DNA of 64,000 nucleotides, taken from CP2-2F sp034432555 (GTDB lineage Bacteria > Chloroflexota > Anaerolineae > Aggregatilineales > UBA2796). Positions 8,792 through 17,744 of this stretch are shown piece by piece. The stretch lies in NCBI GenBank assembly GCA_034432555.1, contig DAOUBW010000042.1, positions 30,608-94,607 of the forward strand, read 5' to 3'. Position numbers and translations under genes: made by a program. The stretch's first letter is position 1. Each line of letters opens with the position of its first letter. The notes under the pieces were generated by a model. That model had not been told where the DNA came from, did no database searches, and was given only the letters and a program-made list of their open reading frames with translations.

Positions 8792-9763
8792 TTAGCCCCA
8801 CAATTCGCGTAAGTAGCGCAGTTTTGCCAGCAGATGGTGCGCGCCGCCGCCTTCATGATTATTGAAGGGATAGACAGCGAGGCGCTTCTGCCCAATATAA
8901 TGATTATACGCTGCATAAACCGTTGAGGGTGGGCAAATATCATCCATCAAGCCGACCGAGAACAAGGCAGGCATACCTGCACGCGCCGCGAAATTCATGC
9001 CATCAAAATAGCTGAGCGTCTTATAGACTTGTTCCACTTTATCGCGGTGTGTGGCTAAAAAGCCACTGATTTCATTGTAGGGTGCTGTATCAATTAGCGT
9101 GGTGGCGCGCCGAAAGTGGCAGAGGAAGGGCACATCGGGCAGCACTGCGGCAAGGTCTGGCACCAAGGCGCTCACCGCAAGGCTGATGCCGCCGCCCTGG
9201 CTGCCGCCGGTGGCAGCCACACGCGCCGCATCAACAGCATCGTGGGCGCGGGCAGCTTCAACGGCGCGTGCTGCATCGGTGAACAGGCGGCGGTAGTAAT
9301 ACGTTTTTGGGTCTAGAATGCCGCGTGTCATGAAGCCGGGCAAGTGTGGATTGCTGCCTTGCGGCTCAGGATCAGGCGTGTCACCAACACGCCAACGGCT
9401 GCCCTGTCCGCGTGTATCCATCACCAAGTAAGCAAAGCCCGCGTTGGCAAAAGACAGCCATTCGGTTGGAAAGCCGCGCCCACCGCCATAGCCAATGTAT
9501 TCCACCACACAAGGTAACGGCTGATCAATACCTTTGGGCAAGATGAACCACGCCTTAATGGGCTGCCCATCAAAGCCGCTGAAGGTGACATCAAAGGTTT
9601 CAACAAGGCGTAAGCCGAAATCTACCGACGTAAACTGCGCGTCCAGCGGCACACGGCGCGCCTCGCTGAGCGTCTCGCGCCAAAAGGTGTCGAAATCTTC
9701 AGGCTCATCACGCGGTGGCAGATATAGTTCGAGCTGTTCGATGGGCAGATCAAAGAGCGGCAT
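8792..9763 (-). CDS. axeA: acetyl xylan esterase / cephalosporin-C deacetylase family (AXE1)
   Basis: 323 residues from the ATG at 9763, which has AAGGAAG upstream; the frame is open to 9898 but that extension looks non-coding. Start MPLFDLPIEQLELYLPPRDE and the block FDTFWRETLSEAR are typical of AXE1. Catalytic groups: nucleophile in TGGSQGGG, acid in LMDDICPPSTVYAAYN, His in NNHEGGG. There is no signal peptide, so it works in the cytosol on imported acetylated sugars. It leads a two-gene operon with the SGNH esterase. Repeated GTGCA-type elements lie just upstream and may be operators. The axeA symbol is by family only. Confidence 0.88.
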   Translation of the reverse strand: MPLFDLPIEQLELYLPPRDEPEDFDTFWRETLSEARRVPLDAQFTSVDFGLRLVETFDVTFSGFDGQPIKAWFILPKGIDQPLPCVVEYIGYGGGRGFPTEWLSFANAGFAYLVMDTRGQGSRWRVGDTPDPEPQGSNPHLPGFMTRGILDPKTYYYRRLFTDAARAVEAARAHDAVDAARVAATGGSQGGGISLAVSALVPDLAAVLPDVPFLCHFRRATTLIDTAPYNEISGFLATHRDKVEQVYKTLSYFDGMNFAARAGMPALFSVGLMDDICPPSTVYAAYNHYIGQKRLAVYPFNNHEGGGAHHLLAKLRYLRELWG

Positions 9764-9790
9764 AGCACAACGCTTCCTTAAAACAATCGA

Positions 9791-9868
9791 GTAGGTGCAG
9801 CTTTCAACTATACCACGCCTACCTATAAGTAGGGTGCAGTATTGCACTATACCCCAGACGCGGTGCAG
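9791..9868 (-). promoter_or_regulatory. repeated operator-like elements upstream of the acetyl xylan esterase operon
   Basis: Two similar elements (GGTGCAG ... ACTATACC on the plus strand) recur 39 bp apart at 9794-9814 and 9833-9853, and a third GGTGCAG is at 9862-9868. The middle copy contains a near-perfect dyad GTGCA-gtat-TGCAC. On the coding strand each copy reads GGTATAGT ... CTGCACC. The location 30-100 nt before the start codon fits a regulator-binding array, but the regulator is unknown. Confidence 0.45.
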
Positions 9869-9940
9869 ACTCACATCAAATATGGGTAGATTCCTCAAGT
9901 GCGTGCCGTTCGCCTTCCTTTAGGGTGTTTGTGTTGCAGT

Positions 9941-9973
9941 AAAAAGCGGGAGCGCTTGATCAAGCGCTCCCGC
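9941..9973 (-). terminator. intrinsic terminator of rpoB
   Basis: A perfect 28-nt palindrome (arms GCGGGAGCGCTTGA, 9946-9973) is followed on the minus strand by TTTTT (9941-9945). It begins 27 nt after the rpoB stop codon. This is the most canonical terminator in the window, with stem and U-tract both present. Confidence 0.92.
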
Positions 9974-9999
9974 CGAAGTGTTTGAGGTGTCTGTGCAGG

Positions 10000-12900
10000 T
10001 TAGTTGCGGTTGAACTCGGAGATACCGAGCAAACCTGTGGTCACCTTTGCCTGCTGCTGGCGCGATTTATCCTCATCCCTACCGAAGCGGATCACCTCGC
10101 CAGAGTCGCCGATTGCTTCCACCGCCAAGCCCAGGCTTTGCAGCTCTTTGACCAGCACGCGGAAGCTGGCAGGCACGCCCGGCTCCTCGATCTCATCGCC
10201 CTTGACGATTGCTTCATAGGTCTTGACGCGCCCTTGCACATCGTCCGATTTGACGGTGAGCATCTCTTGCAAAGTGTAGGCAGCGCCATATGCTTCCAGT
10301 GCCCACACTTCCATCTCGCCAAAGCGCTGCCCGCCAAATTGCGCCTTGCCACCGAGTGGCTGCTGCGTCACAAGGCTGTAGGGACCTGTGGAGCGCGCAT
10401 GTACCTTATCCTCAACAAGGTGTGCTAACTTCAGCATGTGAATAATGCCAACCGTCACGGCGCGGTCAAAGGGCAAGCCCGTCTTGCCATCATAGAGCTT
10501 TTGCTTACCGTAGATCGGCACAGGCTCGCCCGTGCGGATTGAGATACGGTTGGCGTATTCGCGCAGTGCCTCACCGCTGAGATGGTCGGGTGTCGGTTCG
10601 CCACTCATGATCTGTGCCCACAAGCGCAAGGTGACCTCTACTGCGTTGGCGTCACGCTGATCACGATCCTCAAGGCTGCTTGCCTCCTCGGTTTGGAAGA
10701 GCAGCATGTCATCAGGCTTGTAGCCCTGTTCGCGCAGCCATTCGCGCAGCACAGCGCGCCGTGCATAGAGCGGCTCTAATGCCAGCATTTCGCTGTCGTA
10801 TTCTGGGTTATCCGCCAACCACTGATCAATGTAGAGACGGCGCACTTCATTGTCATCCTGAAGCGTCTCGGGATCGTAGTCCATTGGCTTGATCCACTCC
10901 CACGCACGCTCGGCAATGGTCTGCCATGCGTAGTCCATCAGCCAAGCACGCCCAAGTTCTGCCTCGATCTCGACTTCTTCCGCACCATCAAACACAGGTG
11001 TTACAGCGCGGAACCCCAGCCGATCTGCCGCCCAGCCCAAGTGTGTTTCAAGAATTTGCCCGATGTTCATACGTCCCGGCACGCCCAATGGATTCAAGAT
11101 GATGTCCACCGGTGTGCCATCTTCAAGGTAGGGCATGTCTTCAATCGGCACGACCTTCGAGATGACGCCTTTGTTGCCGTGACGCCCTGCCATCTTATCA
11201 CCCTGAGTCAGTTTGCGGCGCTGTGCAACACTCACACGCACCATTTGCTCTACGCCAGCAGGCAGGTCACGGTGTTCTTCACGGTTGAAGATGCGAACAT
11301 CAACCACCTTGCCGCGTTCACCATGTGGCAGCCGCAAGGAAGTATCCTTCACCTCGCGGGCTTTCTCGCCAAAGATAGCGCGCAACAGTTTTTCCTCTGG
11401 GCTGAGTTCTTTCTCGCCCTTCGGTGTGATCTTGCCGACCAGAATATCGTTCGGACCGACCTCCGCACCGATGCGGACAATGCCGCTTTCGTCAAGGTCT
11501 TTCAGCGCTTCCTCACCGACATTGGGAATATCATAGGTGATTTCTTCGGGACCTAGTTTGGTATCGCGTGCTTCGACTTCGTGCTTCTCGATGTGGATTG
11601 AGGTGAAGCGATCATCGCGCAGCAGGCGCTCGCTGATCAGCAGCGCGTCTTCATAGTTGCCACCTTCCCACGAGATAAAGGCACACACTACATCATGCCC
11701 AAGCGCAAGGTTGCCATGCACAGTTGAAGAACTATCTGCGATCACGTCGTTCGGCTTGACGCGCTGCCCTTTCTGCACGACAGGACGTTGATCAATGCAG
11801 GTGGACTGATTGGAGCGCGTATACTTACGCAGCTTATAGACGCGCTCTTTGCCATCTTCTTCGCGCACCACAACCTGATCGCCCTGCACGCTGACCACTT
11901 CGCCCGCCTTTTGGCAGATCACAACCTGCCCAGAGTCATAGGCAGCCTGATCTTCCATGCCAGTGCTGACAATCGGCACGTCTGGCATCAACAAGGGCAC
12001 CGCCTGGCGCTGCATATTCGATCCCATCAGGGCGCGCCCAGCGTCGTCATGCTCTAGGAAGGGAATCAGTGCGGCAGAGATGCCCACGATCTGGCGCGGC
12101 GCAACGTCCATGTAGTCAATGCGGGATGGCATTGCATCCAAGAACTTCTGGTGCAGCCGACACGAAACGCGCTCATTCACAAACTGATTGAGCTTGTCCA
12201 GCTTGGCGTTTGCCTGTGCAATGGTGAAGCGATCTTCCTCATCAGCAGAGAGGTAGACTGTATCATGCGTTACAAAAGGACGGACTGGCACTTCCGTGAT
12301 CTTTGCAGCGCGTAATGTCTTGATGACGGCTGCATCAATGACCGTACCTTCCTCAATCAGCACATTGTCGTCATTATCAGTGATATCTTCGCGCAAGGTA
12401 CGCCCAAGCAGGCGCTCATCGTCAATCGAGAGCGTCTTTAGCACGCGGCGGTAAGGCGTCTCGATGAAGCCGAATTCATTCACACGCGCATAGGTTGCCA
12501 AGCGCCCAATTAAGCCGATGTTCGGACCTTCAGGCGTCTCGATTGGACAGATACGCCCATAGTGGCTGTGATGCACGTCGCGCACGTCAAAGCCAGCGCG
12601 CTCACGGCGCAGACCACCGGGACCGAGCGCGGAGAGCGTGCGCTTGTGGGTCAGTTCTGCCAGCGGGTTAGTCTGCTCCATAAACTGGCTGAGTTGGCTG
12701 CTGCCGAAGAATTCACGGACGGCTGCCACAATTGGGCGGATGTTGATGAGCGTGATAGGTGTTACACGCTCAGAGTCGCGGTGCAGCATACGCTCACGCA
12801 CAACGCGCTCAGTGCGGCGGAAGCCAATCCGCAGTTTGTTCTGGATCAGCTCGCCCACCGTCTTGACGCGGCGATTGCCCAGATGATCAATGTCATCGGG

Positions 12901-13935
12901 CTTCACTTCGCCATTGTTGATTTGAATCATGCGGCGGATGATTTGCACCAAGTCAAACTTGGTAATGGTGCGAACACTGCGCGGGATGACATTATCAATG
13001 CCCAAGCGCTGGTTCAGCTTATAGCGTCCCACCCGTTCCAGATCGTAGCGGCGCTGGTCAAAGAGTTGGCTCTCAAGGTAGCCGCGTGCATTGTCCAGCG
13101 TGGCGGGGTCGCCAGGGCGCATTTTCTTATAGAATTCAAGCAGGGCAGCTTCTGCCAGGGTGCGGTGTTCGCGCAAATCCCATTGGCTTTCGCCGCGCAA
13201 GGTTGCCGCGATGAACTGATGATCGGGATTAGTATCCACACCGCTAAAGACTTCGAGCAGTTCCTCATCTGATCCGATCTTGATCGGCGAGAGCGCATCC
13301 TGACCATCCGAGACGGCAGCCAAAGCGCGCAGCAGCACCGAAACAGGAACAGTACGCTTGCGGTTAAATTTGACCATCAACTGATCGCTTTTGCGCGTCT
13401 CAAATTCCATCCAAGCCCCGCGATCAGGGATGATCTTGGCGCTGGACATGACGCGCCCTGTTGTGCGATCTTCGGTCATATCGAAATAGACGCCGGGCGA
13501 GCGAATAAGCTGGCTAACGACGACGCGCTCAATGCCGTTGATGATGAATGTGCCGTTGCTGGTCATCAGCGGGAAGTCGCCCAAGAAAATATCATTGGTA
13601 ATGACTTCGCCACCCGCTTCACGGTTGACGAGCGCCACGCGCACATGCAAGGGCGCCGCATAGGTGAGGTCGAGTTCAAGGCACTCATCCTCACCGTACT
13701 TTGGTTCCTCAAACCAATACTTCAAGCCCAAGTCGTGCGATTCGGGCGTGTTGCTCGGAAAATAGAGCTTAAGGTTGCCGTTGAAGTTTTCAATAGGGCT
13801 GATCTCGGCGAACAGATCGCCCAAGCCTTCTTCACAAAACCAACGGAACGAGTTGAGTTGCACCTCAATCAAAGAGGGTAGGGCTTGCACATCGTATGTG
13901 CGTGCGTAGTTCTTCGTGTTTAGGCGTCGCTGCAT
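10000..13935 (-). CDS. rpoB: DNA-directed RNA polymerase subunit beta
   Basis: 1311 residues from the ATG at 13935, chosen because GAGGAG lies 8 nt before it; a further in-frame start at 13953 would overlap that ribosome site. The protein forms one wall of the polymerase active-site cleft. Signatures in order: YDVQALPSLIEVQLNSF; the rifampicin region SQLSQFMEQTNPLAELTHKR followed by LSALGPGGL; RICPIETPEGPNIGLIG; the catalytic region GRHGNKG; and the C-terminal clamp GGQRFGEMEVWALEAYGA. Compared with E. coli the rifampicin region has Glu for Asp516 and Thr for Arg529. Unusually rpoC does not follow, and no ribosomal protein genes precede it; the gene has its own promoter and terminator. Confidence 0.98.
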   Translation of the reverse strand: MQRRLNTKNYARTYDVQALPSLIEVQLNSFRWFCEEGLGDLFAEISPIENFNGNLKLYFPSNTPESHDLGLKYWFEEPKYGEDECLELDLTYAAPLHVRVALVNREAGGEVITNDIFLGDFPLMTSNGTFIINGIERVVVSQLIRSPGVYFDMTEDRTTGRVMSSAKIIPDRGAWMEFETRKSDQLMVKFNRKRTVPVSVLLRALAAVSDGQDALSPIKIGSDEELLEVFSGVDTNPDHQFIAATLRGESQWDLREHRTLAEAALLEFYKKMRPGDPATLDNARGYLESQLFDQRRYDLERVGRYKLNQRLGIDNVIPRSVRTITKFDLVQIIRRMIQINNGEVKPDDIDHLGNRRVKTVGELIQNKLRIGFRRTERVVRERMLHRDSERVTPITLINIRPIVAAVREFFGSSQLSQFMEQTNPLAELTHKRTLSALGPGGLRRERAGFDVRDVHHSHYGRICPIETPEGPNIGLIGRLATYARVNEFGFIETPYRRVLKTLSIDDERLLGRTLREDITDNDDNVLIEEGTVIDAAVIKTLRAAKITEVPVRPFVTHDTVYLSADEEDRFTIAQANAKLDKLNQFVNERVSCRLHQKFLDAMPSRIDYMDVAPRQIVGISAALIPFLEHDDAGRALMGSNMQRQAVPLLMPDVPIVSTGMEDQAAYDSGQVVICQKAGEVVSVQGDQVVVREEDGKERVYKLRKYTRSNQSTCIDQRPVVQKGQRVKPNDVIADSSSTVHGNLALGHDVVCAFISWEGGNYEDALLISERLLRDDRFTSIHIEKHEVEARDTKLGPEEITYDIPNVGEEALKDLDESGIVRIGAEVGPNDILVGKITPKGEKELSPEEKLLRAIFGEKAREVKDTSLRLPHGERGKVVDVRIFNREEHRDLPAGVEQMVRVSVAQRRKLTQGDKMAGRHGNKGVISKVVPIEDMPYLEDGTPVDIILNPLGVPGRMNIGQILETHLGWAADRLGFRAVTPVFDGAEEVEIEAELGRAWLMDYAWQTIAERAWEWIKPMDYDPETLQDDNEVRRLYIDQWLADNPEYDSEMLALEPLYARRAVLREWLREQGYKPDDMLLFQTEEASSLEDRDQRDANAVEVTLRLWAQIMSGEPTPDHLSGEALREYANRISIRTGEPVPIYGKQKLYDGKTGLPFDRAVTVGIIHMLKLAHLVEDKVHARSTGPYSLVTQQPLGGKAQFGGQRFGEMEVWALEAYGAAYTLQEMLTVKSDDVQGRVKTYEAIVKGDEIEEPGVPASFRVLVKELQSLGLAVEAIGDSGEVIRFGRDEDKSRQQQAKVTTGLLGISEFNRN

Positions 13936-14021
13936 AACATCGCTCCTCACCACATGGGCTTACGACGGGCGTTTCGGGAACGAACTTTGAGTGGCACATG
14001 CTGGGGTCATAGTAAACTCAT

Positions 14022-14049
14022 ATTTTAGCACGTCTTGAGCGTTTGTCAA
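14022..14049 (-). promoter_or_regulatory. sigma-70-type promoter of rpoB
   Basis: On the minus strand TTGACA (14044-14049) and TAAAAT (14022-14027) are separated by 16 nt, about 87 nt before the rpoB ATG. A perfect -35 and a five-of-six -10 make this one of the clearest promoters here. Confidence 0.75.
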
Positions 14050-14266
14050 CCAACGGTTTGAAAGAGGCATGTGATATTTCAGTTATTTCAGTGATGCCAC
14101 GCAGGACTCGACTGTCTAGTCCACATGGCTAGGCGAAATTCCGCCTACAAAACACGCCCAATTTATCTTCACGGCATCACAAAATTGTTATACACTGATC
14201 CGTAATCACGCCATTTGGTGATGCCCATTTAAGCGTGGCTTACAGCGTGAGTGGGAGAAACGATAG
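14050..14266. other. intergenic region upstream of the receiver gene
   Basis: This is the rest of the 331-nt gap between divergent rpoB and the receiver gene. It contains a possible -10 (TATACA near 14190) for the plus strand with no good -35, and no open frame or RNA gene that I recognise. Confidence 0.4.
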
Positions 14267-14686
14267 ATGTCACACCTACCAACCCTAGCCCAAGATACAT
14301 CCCAAACACCGACCGCAGCAGGGCGACGGGTGCTAATTGCCGAAGATAACCCTGATCTACGCCAAATTTTCGCCCGCGTTTTCCTGCACCATCACTTTGT
14401 GGTGGAAATGGCTAGGGATGGCGCTGAAGCTATGGCATGTCTTGCCGATCAACAGCCGCCAGATGTCATGATCCTTGATGTGAACATGCCTCACCTCAGC
14501 GGGCTTGAAGTGCTTGCCTATATTCGGCAGACGCCGCACCTCAAAGCACTTAAGGTCATTGTAGTGACGGGTAACAGTGTGGCTATGGATCATCCCGATG
14601 CACAACAGGCAGACCTGTTCCTATTAAAGCCGATCAGCATTAACGAACTCATCATAATGACGCGCCGCCTGATCGCCGATCTTTAG
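14267..14686 (+). CDS. single-domain response regulator receiver (CheY-like)
   Basis: 139 residues: a 19-residue tail, then a receiver domain and no output domain. The acidic pocket is at IAEDN (Glu26, Asp27), the phospho-acceptor is Asp71 in MILDVNMP, the switch Thr is in VVTGN and the conserved Lys in LLKPIS. Such proteins pass phosphate on or bind a partner. The gene ends 24 nt before a receiver-kinase on the same strand, so the two are probably one phospho-relay module. Confidence 0.9.
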   Translation: MSHLPTLAQDTSQTPTAAGRRVLIAEDNPDLRQIFARVFLHHHFVVEMARDGAEAMACLADQQPPDVMILDVNMPHLSGLEVLAYIRQTPHLKALKVIVVTGNSVAMDHPDAQQADLFLLKPISINELIIMTRRLIADL

Positions 14687-14710
14687 GCTTTTGCTCCAAA
14701 GAGGGAAACA

Positions 14711-15838
14711 ATGTTGCATACCAATATTGCAAAACCACGCGTTCTCATCATTGAGGATGATCCCGCTTCACAGGAACTGTTAGCACTTGGGCTTGCCCAA
14801 CAGTATGAGGTGCTAACTGCCCGCAACGGCGCGGATGGCGTTGAACTGGCACTGGCACGCCGTCCTGATCTGATTGTCTGCGACCTTGCCATGCCGATCA
14901 TGAACGGCTTTGAGGTGTTGGCAGCCCTTCAGAAGAACGACATGCTCAATGATGTGCCGTTCATCTTCCTAACCGGTGATGCCGATAGCTTTCGACAAGG
15001 CATGGCGCTTGGCGCGGACGACTATCTGACCAAGCCTTTTGATCTGAATGAATTGCGCGCTGTGATCGCGCTACGCCTTGAGAAACGCCAAAAGCGCCAA
15101 GCCCTTCTGCAGAATAGCATTGAAGAACTGCGCCGTAATGTCACGATGGCGCTGCCGCACGAACTCCGCACGGCGGTTGGCGTTATGCAGGGCTATACCT
15201 ATCTGATGCTTAAAGACGCCGAAAAACTTGACCCCATGCAGCGCGAGATGATTGAGGCAATCGAAATGGGCGCGGAACGCCTGCGGCGCATGGCGGATAA
15301 GTATTTGTGGTATCTGCGCACGCATATCATGCATTGGAGCGATATGCCATCGCTGATTTCGCACCCTGAGGAACTGATTAAGCATAAAGCGGCAAGCATC
15401 GCAGAGCAATTTGGCAGAGGTGCTGATTTGCAACTGCGCCTGCAATCTGCGCCCATCTGCATCAGCGAAGAAAATCTGGAGCGCCTGATTGAGGAAGTGG
15501 TTGAGAACGCCTTCAAATTTTCATCCAAAGGCAGTGCCGTTCAGATTTTCGGTGGTGAATATCAACAGGGGTATCGCCTTTCGGTCAACAACAGCGGACG
15601 CACACTGACCGCTGAACAGATTGCGCGCATTGGCGGCTTTATGCAGTTTGACCGCCAGCGCTATGAGCAGCAAGGCACTGGCTTAGGGTTGATTATCGCC
15701 AAACGGCTTGCCGAATTGTGCGGCGGTCAGTTGGAGATCAGCAGCAGCGGGCAGCTCACCAGCGTGGCGATCAGGCTGCCCGCCGCTCAGTTGGCGGCTG
15801 TTGAAAGTGCTAGTAAGCCGCTCTATCGGAGTGCCTAG
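14711..15838 (+). CDS. hybrid response regulator-sensor histidine kinase, soluble
   Basis: 375 residues, no membrane segment. Residues 9-125 are a receiver (Asp58 in IVCDLAMP, Lys108 in LTKPF). A coiled linker leads to a HisKA H-box MALPHELRTAV (His150) and an HATPase domain with N-box VVENAFKFS and G2-box GTGLGLIIAKR. The G1 box, normally DxGxG, reads NNSGRT, so ATP binding may be weakened. The receiver-first layout means the kinase is tuned by phosphorylation instead of an outside signal. It follows a single-domain receiver gene. Confidence 0.9.
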   Translation: MLHTNIAKPRVLIIEDDPASQELLALGLAQQYEVLTARNGADGVELALARRPDLIVCDLAMPIMNGFEVLAALQKNDMLNDVPFIFLTGDADSFRQGMALGADDYLTKPFDLNELRAVIALRLEKRQKRQALLQNSIEELRRNVTMALPHELRTAVGVMQGYTYLMLKDAEKLDPMQREMIEAIEMGAERLRRMADKYLWYLRTHIMHWSDMPSLISHPEELIKHKAASIAEQFGRGADLQLRLQSAPICISEENLERLIEEVVENAFKFSSKGSAVQIFGGEYQQGYRLSVNNSGRTLTAEQIARIGGFMQFDRQRYEQQGTGLGLIIAKRLAELCGGQLEISSSGQLTSVAIRLPAAQLAAVESASKPLYRSA

Positions 15839-15842
15839 TAGA

Positions 15843-15868
15843 ATCCGCCGATAGTTACATCGGCGGAT
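15843..15868. terminator. hairpin between convergent receiver-kinase and trpC
   Basis: Perfect 10-bp arms ATCCGCCGAT / ATCGGCGGAT with a 6-nt loop fill the 47-nt gap between two converging genes. No T-tract on either side; bidirectional termination is inferred. Confidence 0.6.
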
Positions 15869-15885
15869 AAGCTGTTCATACGCCA

Positions 15886-16686
15886 TTACACGGTGCGCCG
15901 CTGTACACTGCTCAGTGCGCGCACCTGCTCAGGCACGTTGGCTGCCCTCACCAAAGACTCACCCACCAAGATTGCATGTGCGCCATGATCCGCCATATCC
16001 GCTACATCGTTTGCAGTGTAGATGCCACTCTCCGCAACCAATGTCACCTGATCTGGCACTTGCGCCGCAAGGCGACGAAAGACGTTCAAATCTACCTTGA
16101 AAGTGTGCAGATCGCGGTTGTTGATCCCGATCAGCGGCACCTCAAGGCGCACAACGCGCTCCAGCTCTGCCTGTGTATGCACCTCCACCAATGCCGCCAG
16201 ACCGTGCGCCGCCGCCGCCGCGTGCAGATCGCACAGTTTGGCATCCTCAAGGATGGCGGCGATCAGCAGGATCGCATCCGCACCGTAGGCGTGCGCTTCC
16301 GCGATTTGGCGCTCGTCTATCGTGAAATCCTTCCGCAGGGCAGGCAGCGCCACCGCCTGACGCGCTGTTTGCAAGTCGGCAAGGCTGCCCATGAAAAAAT
16401 CACGGTCAGTCAGCACCGAGAGCGCCGCCGCACCGCCTTCGGCGTACTGCGTGGCAAGGCGCGCAGGCTGAAAGTCCTCAATCAGCACGCCCTTACTCGG
16501 TGAGGCGTGCTTGATCTCTGCGATGAGCGCCACACAGCCATCGGCGCGGCGCAGTGCAGCAGCAAAATCGCGTGGCGGCGACTGCGGCACAGGCAGACTC
16601 GCCACGTTGAGCATGGCGAGTTCTTCAACCTTGCGCGCCACAATCCGATCAAGAATCGTGTTGGTCTGTTGAATACCGGTCTGCAT
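15886..16686 (-). CDS. trpC: indole-3-glycerol phosphate synthase
   Basis: 266 residues, TIM barrel. It closes the ring of carboxyphenylamino-deoxyribulose phosphate with loss of CO2 and water, the penultimate step before tryptophan synthase. Visible motifs: start QQTNTILDRIVARKVEEL, catalytic block IAEIKHASPSKG, ALSVLTDRDFF, LPALRKDFTID, LLIAAIL, IGINNRDLHTF and VAESGIYT. It is the last gene of trpEGDC, 9 nt after trpD. trpF, trpB and trpA are not in this window. Confidence 0.96.
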   Translation of the reverse strand: MQTGIQQTNTILDRIVARKVEELAMLNVASLPVPQSPPRDFAAALRRADGCVALIAEIKHASPSKGVLIEDFQPARLATQYAEGGAAALSVLTDRDFFMGSLADLQTARQAVALPALRKDFTIDERQIAEAHAYGADAILLIAAILEDAKLCDLHAAAAAHGLAALVEVHTQAELERVVRLEVPLIGINNRDLHTFKVDLNVFRRLAAQVPDQVTLVAESGIYTANDVADMADHGAHAILVGESLVRAANVPEQVRALSSVQRRTV

Positions 16687-16695
16687 AGCACCTCG

Positions 16696-17733
16696 CTACA
16701 TGGGCGGCTGCGCCACGCGCTCCGAGTAGGCGATCAGCGCTTCCAGCTTGCCGAGTGCCGCGCCGCTTTCAAGGCTCTTGATTGCCAACTGGACGCCTTC
16801 TGAAAGCGACTCGGCTGCGCCGCCTGCCACTAGAGCGGCTGCCGCGTTCAGCAGCACCACATCGCGTTTGCTACCGTTCGCCTCGCCACTGAGCAAACGC
16901 CGTGTGATTACCGCATTCGCTTGCGGATCGCCACCGCGCAGTTCAGACGGATCGCACGGTGCGAAACCGAGTTCACGCGGATCCAGCAGGTAACTCTGAA
17001 CGGCGCCATCGCGCACCTCGCTGACCTGATTCACGCCTGTTGTGCTTAGTTCATCTAAGCCGCCAGCACCATGCACCACAAAAGCAGCCTGTGTGCCGAG
17101 TGCGCTCAGCACCTGTGCCAGCGGCTCCGTCAGCGTCGCGTCGTAAACGCCGATCAACTGCCGCTGCGCTTCCGCCGGATTAGTGAGCGGACCGAGTACA
17201 TTAAAGAGCGTGCGGACACCTAACTCGCGGCGCGGCTGTATGGCGTGCTTCATAGCAGGGTGAAAGTGCGGCGCGAACAAAAAGCCGATCCCGATCTCAT
17301 CAATGCAGGCGCCGACCTGCTCAGGCGTCAGGTTCAGGTTGACGCCTAATGCGGCGAGTACATCGGCTGATCCGCTCTGGCTGCTGACCGAACGATTGCC
17401 ATGCTTGGCAACAGGCACGCCGGCACCTGCCACCACAAAAGCAACCGTCGTCGAGATGTTGAAGGTATGCGCGCCATCGCCGCCCGTGCCGCATGTATCT
17501 ACTAGGCGCGTTGAGTCGCGCACAGTGGTCTTGTGAGAAGCGGCGCGCATGGCACGTGCGCTGCCCGTGATCTCCTCAACCGTCTCGCCTTTCAAGCGCA
17601 GCGCCATCAGGTAGCCACCGATCTGCGCCTGAGTTGCCTCGCCGCCCATAATTGCGCCCATAGCTGCCTCAGCCTCAGCCGCTGTGAGGTGTTCGCGGCG
17701 CGCCAGCTTACCAATTGCGTGTTGAATGCCCAT
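16696..17733 (-). CDS. trpD: anthranilate phosphoribosyltransferase
   Basis: 345 residues from the ATG at 17733, with AGGAG a suitable distance upstream; a GTG at 17742 would sit on the ribosome site itself. It joins anthranilate to PRPP. Motifs: helical N-terminal domain (GEATQAQIGGYLMALRLKGE), the phosphate loop DTCGTGGDGAHTFNIST, KHGNRSVSSQSGSADVLAALG, RRELGVRTLFNVLGPLTNP and VVHGAGGLDELS. The stop of trpG lies within the ribosome-binding region of trpD, so the genes are tightly coupled. Confidence 0.96.
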   Translation of the reverse strand: MGIQHAIGKLARREHLTAAEAEAAMGAIMGGEATQAQIGGYLMALRLKGETVEEITGSARAMRAASHKTTVRDSTRLVDTCGTGGDGAHTFNISTTVAFVVAGAGVPVAKHGNRSVSSQSGSADVLAALGVNLNLTPEQVGACIDEIGIGFLFAPHFHPAMKHAIQPRRELGVRTLFNVLGPLTNPAEAQRQLIGVYDATLTEPLAQVLSALGTQAAFVVHGAGGLDELSTTGVNQVSEVRDGAVQSYLLDPRELGFAPCDPSELRGGDPQANAVITRRLLSGEANGSKRDVVLLNAAAALVAGGAAESLSEGVQLAIKSLESGAALGKLEALIAYSERVAQPPM

Positions 17734-17744
17734 CCCACACACTC

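Noticed and set aside
12562..13272. 236-codon plus-strand frame
   Set aside because: Antisense to rpoB, which is conserved throughout this part.
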